Source of the DNA: JAGUXG01 sp043798435
Lineage (GTDB): Bacteria; UBA9089; UBA9088; JAGUXG01
NCBI GenBank assembly: GCA_043798435.1
Contig: JAZDOR010000089.1
Span: 1-5,618, forward strand
Length of the DNA stretch: 5,618 nt
Reading direction: 5' to 3'
In this document: positions 1 to 4,798 of the stretch, piece by piece
Numbering within the stretch: the first letter of the stretch is position 1
Layout: every line of letters starts with the position of its first letter
Notes under the pieces: model-generated
What the model was told of the DNA's origin: nothing
Databases searched by the model: none
What the model saw: the letters and a program-made list of their open reading frames with translations, nothing else
Made by a program: the position numbers and the translations under genes

Positions 1-77
1 TGAAACTCTACCCTTGTTATTTCCCAAGGCGACTCTAATTTGAGTGCCTTACTAAATAATGATGTCAAAATTTCCAT
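1..77 (-). CDS. ISL3-family transposase, N-terminal fragment (runs off left edge)
   Basis: ATG at 77-75 on the minus strand opens a frame without stops to the window edge, giving 25 residues. The stretch includes ALKLESPWEITRVEF, which fits the N-terminus of ISL3/IS204/IS1001/IS1165 transposases, where an L-x-x-PW-x-(V/I)-x-x-V-x-F pattern precedes the zinc-binding HTH region. The start is well supported by a perfect AAGGAGG site at 90-84, six bases upstream. The zinc finger and the catalytic DDE domain would lie outside the window, so I cannot say whether the transposase is intact. It is transcribed away from the peptidase remnant and the operon. Confidence 0.75.
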   Translation of the reverse strand, partial: MEILTSLFSKALKLESPWEITRVEF

Positions 78-110
78 TTAGGTCCTCCTTTACTTTTTCA
101 TTCTATTATA
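78..110 (-). promoter_or_regulatory. Transposase -10 box and ribosome binding site
   Basis: On the minus strand a perfect TATAAT lies at 110-105. The hexamer 17 bases further upstream, inside the terminal repeat, is a poor -35 (TTCTTA). AAGGAGG at 90-84 is a full-strength ribosome site spaced six bases from the transposase ATG. Many IS elements place a weak promoter partly inside the terminal repeat, which fits this arrangement. Confidence 0.55.
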
Positions 111-139
111 TACTTACCCACTTGAAATAAGAAAGAGCC

Positions 140-147
140 ACAATCTT
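140..147. repeat. Candidate 8-bp target-site duplication of the IS
   Basis: The eight bases next to the IS end read ACAATCTT. ISL3-family insertions usually create 8-bp duplications, so a matching copy should flank the far end of the element outside this window. This is inferred from the family rule. The second copy is not visible. Confidence 0.4.
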
Positions 148-600
148 CTGAATTTTCTTGCGGAGTGGCTGCCCTGGCGACACTCTTTACATACTATTAT
201 GACATTCCTATAAAAGAAGAAGAGATTATAGATGAATTCTTTAAGAAGATGATAGAGGAAAAGAGAGGGATATCCTTCTTAGATATGAAAAGGTTTGCTT
301 TGAGTAAAGGGTTTGATGCCCAGGGATACAAGCTGAACTTTGCAGGGCTTGTTGAGCTTCTTAAAGCAAATCTCCCTGTAGTTGTCCATACAAAAAGGGT
401 TATTCAGGGAAAGGAAGAGCTACATTTTAGCTTGCTTATTGGAATGGTTGATGGCTATCTTGTTTTTAAGGATACAGCCTTGGGGAATATGCTTATTTCT
501 ACCGATGATTTTTTATCGAAATGGACAGGATATGCCTTAATAATAAGACCAACTGATGAATTAAAATTGGTAGGGACGACTGAAAAGATTAAAAAAGAAA

Positions 601-609
601 AGGAGGAGG
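601..609 (+). promoter_or_regulatory. Strong ribosome site fixing the start of the beta-barrel gene
   Basis: AGGAGGAGG at 601-609 lies 9 bases before the ATG at 619 and inside the end of the peptidase frame. It supports the 619 start even though this means a 68-base overlap, and it implies translational coupling to the peptidase gene. Confidence 0.65.
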
Positions 610-618
610 CAAGAGGAT

Positions 619-1455
619 ATGTTTCAAGGATTTACTTCTATCAAAACCACCCTAAGAGGTTTTATAGCACTCCTGCTCATTTTTAGTGCAGGTAATGTAA
701 TGGCTCAGTCAGAGGTATCCCTTATCAAGTTAGAGAGAGAGAAGGGGTGGTTAGCTTCAGGAGGGCTTGTTTATTCAAGCAATGTAGGAGAGTATGTCCA
801 GATGAGGGTAGCAGAGCCTTCTTTTATCGGAGGGTTTATCTTTAATAAAAACTGGTCTTTTTTCTCTGCTGTTCCTTTCAGATATGAACACGCTTCTTAT
901 GCCTATATTCCAGGGATGCAGGAGAAGAAGACTGAGGGGTTATTTAGTCTGGGAAATATAGCGATTATTCCAAGATACCGTTTTGAGAAGAAGGGTAAAT
1001 GGATAGAGATACCTCTCGCCATTCAATTTCCTACGCTTAATAAGATTTCTGGGAATCTGCAGTATGAGGATATTGAAAAGGAAGGAAGAATCTTTGCTAT
1101 TGAACCAGCGATAGAGATAAGTAAGGTATCTGACCCTATAGTCTCATTTATAAGGTTCTCCTTTGCCCAGCCATTATGGAGGGAGAAGGATAAGTATAAG
1201 GTTTATGATCTCTGGAAGGCTAATACATCAGCAGAGCTCTATTTTCTTGTAAATGAACAGTTCTCTTATTTCTCTAATTTAGGAATTTATATTGGAAAGA
1301 AAAAAGAGGGCATTTTATTAGAGGGTGGTGTTGCCTACCATAGCAAGCCCTATCAAGAATGGAGGCTGTCTCTACTTAATGGCTATGATTGTAGTAGATG
1401 GGGAAGCTCTATGGGTCTATCCTTTACTATGATGCAGAAGGCAAAGGTGAAATAA
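619..1455 (+). CDS. Secreted outer-membrane beta-barrel-like protein, function unknown
   Basis: The 278-residue product begins with a clear Sec signal peptide: basic residues K9 and R13, hydrophobic core at about 14-27 (FIALLLIFSAGNV) and a VMA cleavage site at 27-29 before Q30. The rest alternates polar and aromatic or aliphatic residues in short strands (for example GGFIFNKNWSFFSAVPFRY and AELYFLVNEQFSYFSNLGIY), with charged turns. There are no long hydrophobic helices and Cys is almost absent. This is the pattern of a 10-12 strand outer-membrane barrel, loosely like the putative MetA-pathway outer-membrane proteins, but I do not recognise a specific family. Its start is set by the strong ribosome site at 601-609. 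Only one base separates its stop from the next gene. In this operon it could carry the mature product across the outer membrane or anchor it there, which is inference from context. Confidence is high that the gene is real and moderate that it is a barrel. Confidence 0.75.
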   Translation: MFQGFTSIKTTLRGFIALLLIFSAGNVMAQSEVSLIKLEREKGWLASGGLVYSSNVGEYVQMRVAEPSFIGGFIFNKNWSFFSAVPFRYEHASYAYIPGMQEKKTEGLFSLGNIAIIPRYRFEKKGKWIEIPLAIQFPTLNKISGNLQYEDIEKEGRIFAIEPAIEISKVSDPIVSFIRFSFAQPLWREKDKYKVYDLWKANTSAELYFLVNEQFSYFSNLGIYIGKKKEGILLEGGVAYHSKPYQEWRLSLLNGYDCSRWGSSMGLSFTMMQKAKVK

Positions 1456-1456
1456 A

Positions 1457-2050
1457 ATGCAGGAAGTGTTTAAGCCAAATTTTTCTACATCTACTTATTA
1501 TTGGCTTGGAGGTGTTTTGATGATTCTTTTTATCCCTCTTTTCCAAGAATTATATCATTTCAGTGGAGGGAAATCTCTTATAATAACAGGGATGGTCTTT
1601 ATACCTCTAATCTTATTGATAGGTTTTTACACAGGAATATACCATACAATCTCTTATGAAGTTTATGAAAAAGAGCTTATTCTGAAATGTGGCCCATTTA
1701 GCTCCAAAATTCAATATAAAAAGATAAAGAAGATTACTAAAATTGAAGAGTTGGGTTTTTCGCCAATCGGACTTTATAGATCCTCTAAATATTTACTTGG
1801 CAGTAGTTATTTTGTAAAATCCGGTTGGATAAAAATGTATGCCACAAACTGTAAAAATGTCCTTTTGATTGAGACAGATACGAAGCGATATGGGATTACA
1901 CCAAGCAATGAAGAGGATTTTCTTCGGATATTGAATGAAAGATTAAAGAAGGAGGGAGGTAAAGATGTCAGAAACCAAAATACCGCAGGCATCAAATATT
2001 GCCATAAAACATGCGAGAATATTGAGGGGGCCACACCAATGGGCATTTGA
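1457..2050 (+). CDS. Two-helix membrane protein with bacterial PH domain (bPH_4/YyaB-SunI-like)
   Basis: The N-terminus carries two hydrophobic helices (about residues 13-33 and 40-63). A cytoplasmic-type domain of about 100 residues follows, starting TISYEVYEKELILKCGPF, then IQYKKIKKITKI, and ending with GITPSNEEDFLRILNERL. A Y-x-(V/I)-x-x-x-x-L-x-(I/L)-(K/R)-x-G-P-F start, an I-x-K-I helix/strand and a terminal I-(S/T)-P-x-x-x-x-x-F-(L/I)-x-x-L helix are typical of bacterial PH domains of the PF06713 type. That group includes B. subtilis YyaB and the sublancin immunity protein SunI. An immunity or envelope-sensor role beside a peptide-modifying operon is therefore possible but unproven. The ribosome site AAAGGTGA at 1444-1450 and the one-base gap to the previous stop support the start. 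The domain should end near residue 168. The last 28 residues overlap the radical SAM gene and look non-native, perhaps because an original stop was lost. Confidence 0.7.
   Translation: MQEVFKPNFSTSTYYWLGGVLMILFIPLFQELYHFSGGKSLIITGMVFIPLILLIGFYTGIYHTISYEVYEKELILKCGPFSSKIQYKKIKKITKIEELGFSPIGLYRSSKYLLGSSYFVKSGWIKMYATNCKNVLLIETDTKRYGITPSNEEDFLRILNERLKKEGGKDVRNQNTAGIKYCHKTCENIEGATPMGI
1950..1960 (+). promoter_or_regulatory. Ribosome site for the radical SAM gene, inside the PH-domain gene
   Basis: AGGAGGGAGGT at 1950-1960 precedes the ATG at 1965. It contains two overlapping purine-rich cores, with spacings of 9 and 4 bases. The site lies inside the upstream coding frame, so ribosomes finishing the PH-domain gene pass over it. 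It supports 1965 as the real start despite the 86-base overlap. Confidence 0.6.
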
Positions 2051-3017
2051 TTTGACCAATAAGTGTAACTTTCGGTGTTTGCATTGCTTTAATCGGAGTG
2101 GGGAGAGTTATGTGGTTAAAGAGGAGTTGAAAGACCATGAAGTGCTGAAGCTTATCAAGGATGTAGCCGTAATGAAGCCATTTAATTTTTGTTTTTGTGG
2201 TGGAGAGCCGCTTTTACGAAAAGAGATATTATGTAAGGGTACTAAGATATTGTCTGAGGTAGGTAGCTTAGTTTCTCTTGTTACCAATGGTTCTCTTGTA
2301 ACACAGAAAATTGCCAAAGAGCTTTTTGAGAGTGAGATAAATAATGTTCAGGTCAGTTTAGATGGAGCAAAATCAGAAACCCATGAAAGATTAAGGCAAT
2401 ACAAGAACTCCTTTGAACTGGCTATTCAGGCTATCTCAACTTTTCGTGAGGCAGGGATGAAAGATATCTCAATAGCCTTTACCCCTACAGTCTTTAATTG
2501 TTCAGAGTTTGAAGAAGTATTTTGTCTTGCTAAAAAATTGAATGTCTCTCAAGTTCGCGTTCAGCCTCTGATGATTTTAGGTAGAACACAACTTCATCTA
2601 AAAGAACTTGTGCCTACTCCTCTACAATATCGGGAATTGGTGAAGACAATCAATAGACTTAAAGAAAAATATGGACCTGGAAGCGTTGAATGGGGGGACC
2701 CTATTGACCATCTTATTCGGTTTAGGACCTTAGCCCAGCATTGCATCAATCATCTCAGTATCCATGCAAATGGGGATATTGCTCCATCACCCTACATTCC
2801 TTTAACTGTAGGGAATATAAGGAGGCATAACATTCAGAAATATTGGGATGCTGGGCTGGTAAAGGTATGGGAACTACCGATAGTAAAAGAACCTGCTGAA
2901 AAAATTGTCTCAGTTTCAGACTTTGGAAAGAGAGAAGAGGGTAGTCCTACTGTCTGGTTTGATAAGAATATTGAGGTTGATATTATTAATAACAATTTAT
3001 TTAAAGGAGGTAAATGA
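1965..3017 (+). CDS. Radical SAM protein with degenerate SPASM/twitch-like C-terminus, probable peptide maturase
   Basis: The 350-residue product is a clear radical SAM enzyme. CNFRCLHC at residues 34-41 holds the three Cys (34, 38, 41) that ligate the 4Fe-4S cluster, and it follows the usual F-D-L-T-N-K strand. CGGEPLL at 78-84 is the SAM-binding GGE motif. VTNGSL (106-111) and VSLDGA (130-135) are the next barrel strands of the PqqE/SPASM-type subfamily. The C-terminal part HLSIHANGDIAPSPYIPLTVGNI (263-285, interrupted here by no gap) follows the SPASM pattern, in which nGd-x-x-P-C-x-x-x-x-x-GN normally carries cluster ligands. Here Ser275 replaces the Cys, and Cys260 is the only Cys left in the region, so a full set of auxiliary clusters is not possible. 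Such enzymes usually form thioether or C-C bonds in peptides. The PqqD-like neighbour, overlapping by 4 bases, supports a peptide substrate. The actual reaction is unknown. Confidence 0.88.
   Translation: MSETKIPQASNIAIKHARILRGPHQWAFDLTNKCNFRCLHCFNRSGESYVVKEELKDHEVLKLIKDVAVMKPFNFCFCGGEPLLRKEILCKGTKILSEVGSLVSLVTNGSLVTQKIAKELFESEINNVQVSLDGAKSETHERLRQYKNSFELAIQAISTFREAGMKDISIAFTPTVFNCSEFEEVFCLAKKLNVSQVRVQPLMILGRTQLHLKELVPTPLQYRELVKTINRLKEKYGPGSVEWGDPIDHLIRFRTLAQHCINHLSIHANGDIAPSPYIPLTVGNIRRHNIQKYWDAGLVKVWELPIVKEPAEKIVSVSDFGKREEGSPTVWFDKNIEVDIINNNLFKGGK
3003..3010 (+). promoter_or_regulatory. Ribosome site that bears on the start of the PqqD-like gene
   Basis: AAAGGAGG at 3003-3010 is only 3 bases from the ATG at 3014 but 9 bases from a second in-frame ATG at 3020. 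The spacing favours 3020, and the 4-base ATGA overlap favours 3014. The difference is two residues. Confidence 0.6.
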
Positions 3018-3919
3018 AAATGGAAAAGGAATGCCCAATCTTTAAGAAGGAGAATCTTTTGTATGAAAGGGAGGAAAAAGAGGGGTATTGGACAATCATA
3101 CCCAAGTTTCATCCTGAAACTCAAGAGTTGGTGATAAACCATACCTCTCGGAAGATACTGGAACTTTGTGATGGCAAAAGGGATATTGAAGGTATAGTGG
3201 ATGGAATGAAGGATATCTTTCCAACAATTGCCAAAGAAAAAATCCAAGAGGATGTAAATGTTACCCTTAAAAAATTCTCAAGATTGCTTATTATTGAGTG
3301 GATTGGAGAGAACCCTTTTCTATATAAGAGGGAAGCTCTTCTTTCAGGTGACCAGACCGCAATGATAGCCCAGGAGAATGATATCTTAAGGATTAAGAGG
3401 TTTATTGAGAAATCAAATCTCTTTCAAGACGATAAAGAAAAAGATGCAAATCTTTTCTTATATAAAGACCCATTCATCTCATCACCCTCTGAATATGAAG
3501 GGGTCTCCCTCAGGGCAAAGCTTTTCCATTTTATAGAAGACTTTTTCCTTTTGGAAAAAGGCAGTGAAATCTCTGGTCTTATAAGCATTGCTTTGCCAGT
3601 TTCACCTCGCATTACCTCATCAGTTATCAGGTTGATAATTGCTCCAAGGGATTCTTTTTCTGAGCTTTTGAGGTATGCTCAGGATAATCTGCCATTTATC
3701 TCATTAAGGAAAGTCACCAAACTCAGGATACAGGAGGCTACTTCTGAAAAATTAGACCCTGAGCTTGAAAGGGCATTATTGAATGAAGACTATAAAGAGG
3801 AAGGGATTATGAAAGATGAGTTGGATTTCTCTAATTCCCTGAGGATGCTTGTTAGATATTATTCAGAGGCTTTTATAGAAAAGATTGAGCATCAAAGGGT
3901 CTATGAGATAGAGAAATGA
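3014..3919 (+). CDS. PqqD-like (RRE) domain fused to a GNAT-like domain
   Basis: Residues about 8-95 match the PqqD/RRE winged-helix pattern: P-K-F-H-P-E-T-Q-E-L-V-I-N-x-T-S around 30-45, then KILELCDGKRDIEGIV at 47-62 with the hallmark C/DG, then a D-V-x-x-x-L-K-K-F helix ending RLLII at 90-94. PqqD domains bind the leader peptide and present it to the partner radical SAM enzyme, which is the gene just upstream. After a linker, residues about 122-290 look like a GNAT acetyltransferase fold: a central strand EISGLISIAL (185-194), a strand VIRLIIAP (204-211), a helix SELLRYAQ, a strand VTKLRIQEA (234-242) and the near-C-terminal LLNEDYKEEGIMKDEL (255-270), which resembles the L-x-x-x-G-F-x-x-E-G-x-x-R-(D/E)-E-x motif. 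The acetyl-CoA loop R/Q-x-x-G-x-G/A is not evident, so this part may be catalytically inert or use another ligand. It overlaps both neighbours by 4 bases. ATG 3020 is an alternative start. Confidence 0.75.
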   Translation: MKMEKECPIFKKENLLYEREEKEGYWTIIPKFHPETQELVINHTSRKILELCDGKRDIEGIVDGMKDIFPTIAKEKIQEDVNVTLKKFSRLLIIEWIGENPFLYKREALLSGDQTAMIAQENDILRIKRFIEKSNLFQDDKEKDANLFLYKDPFISSPSEYEGVSLRAKLFHFIEDFFLLEKGSEISGLISIALPVSPRITSSVIRLIIAPRDSFSELLRYAQDNLPFISLRKVTKLRIQEATSEKLDPELERALLNEDYKEEGIMKDELDFSNSLRMLVRYYSEAFIEKIEHQRVYEIEK

Positions 3920-4653
3920 AGAAGCGAATATTGATTATGGCAATTGGAGGCTTATTTATAAAAGAAGCCTTCTCCCTTGACCTTCAACAGCTTATTTCCG
4001 AAGCGAAAGCAAGGCATAGAAAGTTTGAAGAAACGACCAAAGATTTGGCTATTTTACAAGAGGCAACTACATTTTCTCCTCCAAAAGAGATAATCTCCAA
4101 GATAAGACTTTTCAAAAAACAAAAGAGATGGAGGTTGGAATCAGTAGTAGTAAAGCCAATAGAAAAGAAGACCATCCTTATTCATGATGGGAAAGATACC
4201 GTAATGGTCACTTCTCTTGGTAAAAGAAAACTCTCTGAAAAAGAAAGTAAGGGAATTCAAACAGAAGTAAATTGGTGGGAGATTAAAACATCCGAGGCAA
4301 AGATTATGGAGACAGAGAGCTTAGAAGGGAAAGAGTGTTATATGATTGGAATGAAAGAGAAAGGGAATCTAATTGCAAAGATGTGGATTGACAAAGATGA
4401 TCTGGTTTTAATCAAGACAGAAACAAGACAAGGTGAGGATAAAAGTTTAGTTTGTGAATACTCTGATTTTAGAAAGGTAGGAAGTAGTTGGAAGATGCCA
4501 TGCAAAACAATAATTTCTCAGAATAATGAGGTTATTTCTACGGTGACTACTAAATCTATTGAGATAAATAAAGGATTACCAAACAAGCTTTTTGACCCTA
4601 ATGAAGAGAAGGGTCCTAAGATGCTTGATATCTTGAAAGAGGTGTTTGATTGA
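3916..4653 (+). CDS. Secreted LolA-like protein (outer-membrane lipoprotein-sorting-type fold)
   Basis: The 245-residue product starts MKKRILIMAIGGLF, a basic n-region and hydrophobic core. A likely cleavage site lies after AFS (residues 18-20), although K16 and E17 make the signal less than ideal. There is no lipobox Cys. The body has the alternating beta pattern of the LolA/LolB-like half-barrel: KKQKRWRLES, TILIHDGKDTVMVTSLGKRKL, NWWEIKTSEAKIMETESL, ECYMIGM, AKMWIDKDDLVLIKTE, YSDFRKVGSSWKMPCKT and the terminal KGLPNKLFDPNE. These are typical of proteins annotated as outer-membrane lipoprotein-sorting proteins: an (I/L)-x-D-G-K turn, M-W-I-D-K-x-x-L-V-L and a final L-F-D-P. Such folds bind acyl chains or hydrophobic ligands in the periplasm. 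The ATGA overlap with the PqqD-like gene and a weak ribosome site (only GAGA upstream) suggest translation by coupling. It is the last gene of the operon. Confidence 0.75.
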   Translation: MKKRILIMAIGGLFIKEAFSLDLQQLISEAKARHRKFEETTKDLAILQEATTFSPPKEIISKIRLFKKQKRWRLESVVVKPIEKKTILIHDGKDTVMVTSLGKRKLSEKESKGIQTEVNWWEIKTSEAKIMETESLEGKECYMIGMKEKGNLIAKMWIDKDDLVLIKTETRQGEDKSLVCEYSDFRKVGSSWKMPCKTIISQNNEVISTVTTKSIEINKGLPNKLFDPNEEKGPKMLDILKEVFD

Positions 4654-4685
4654 ATTGATAGGGATAGAAAGTTTACACTACAATA

Positions 4686-4714
4686 TTGACCAGCCTGTTT
4701 GGGACAACGATAAT
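4686..4714 (+). promoter_or_regulatory. Sigma70-like promoter match in the convergent gap
   Basis: TTGACC at 4686-4691, a 17-base spacer and GATAAT at 4709-4714 match 10 of 12 consensus positions with ideal spacing. It points right, into the 3' end of the oppositely oriented FapA gene, where I see no convincing rightward gene. It could drive an antisense or small RNA, be the remnant of a lost gene, or be chance in AT-rich DNA. Confidence 0.35.
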
Positions 4715-4798
4715 ATTTCGTATCCTTATACTTATGGCCACCTCTTTTTATAGTAAAATTTACTGCTCATTTTCATCTTGCCAATAACCATTAGTATT

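Larger units (their letters stand above)
1..139 (-). mobile_element. ISL3-family insertion sequence, transposase-proximal end only
   Basis: Read on the minus strand, the segment from 139 leftward begins with GGCTCTTTC, and GGCTCT is the usual terminal-repeat start of ISL3-family elements. It is followed by a -10 box, an AAGGAGG ribosome site and the transposase start, which is the expected order for the left end of an IS. The rest of the element lies beyond the left edge, so its length and far repeat cannot be seen. The boundary at 139 is supported on the other side too: the peptidase reading frame becomes recognisable exactly from 141. ISL3 elements usually duplicate 8 bp of target, so 140-147 (ACAATCTT) is the candidate direct repeat. 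The outer copy is not visible. The family assignment rests on the repeat and a 25-residue protein start. Confidence 0.8.
140..686 (+). pseudogene. C39-like cysteine peptidase, 5' end removed by IS insertion
   Basis: This is the 3' part of a papain-like C39 peptidase, the family whose members cleave leader peptides, often after a double glycine. The frame from 141 starts QSSEFSCGVAALAT, matching the family signature Q-x5-C-G-x-A-A-L. The Gln codon is 141-143 (oxyanion hole) and the nucleophile Cys codon is 159-161. The catalytic His is at 423-425 in ELHFSLLIG, and the likely Asp is at 471-473. There is no ATG, GTG or TTG between the in-frame stop at 123-125 and the Cys codon. The first possible start is GTG at 165, which would lose Gln and Cys, so no active enzyme can be made from this piece. 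The N-terminus, presumably with a signal peptide, lies across the IS. The frame ends at 684-686, 68 bases inside the next gene, so the last 20 or so residues may not be native. It is most like stand-alone C39 domains, because no ABC-transporter parts follow. Confidence 0.8.

Noticed and set aside
104..114. Rightward outward promoter from the IS end
   Set aside because: TATACT at 109-114 is a fair -10, but no hexamer at 16-18 bases upstream resembles a -35.
165..686. Intact peptidase gene starting at GTG 165
   Set aside because: That start would drop the oxyanion Gln and the nucleophile Cys, whose codons are present just upstream in frame. No ribosome site precedes it.
2834..3247. Leftward 137-codon frame opposite the radical SAM/PqqD-like junction
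   Set aside because: It crosses two well-supported genes on the other strand and has no recognisable domain or start signal.
4636..4747. Nine-base inverted repeat AAAGAGGTG / CACCTCTTT as a possible terminator
   Set aside because: The arms are 94 bases apart, the first lies in the end of the LolA-like gene, and the loop is far too long for an intrinsic terminator.
4752..4764. Palindrome AGTAAA-A-TTTACT in the convergent gap
   Set aside because: It is short and AT-only apart from the outer pairs, so it makes a weak hairpin. It is not placed to act as an operator for either flanking gene.
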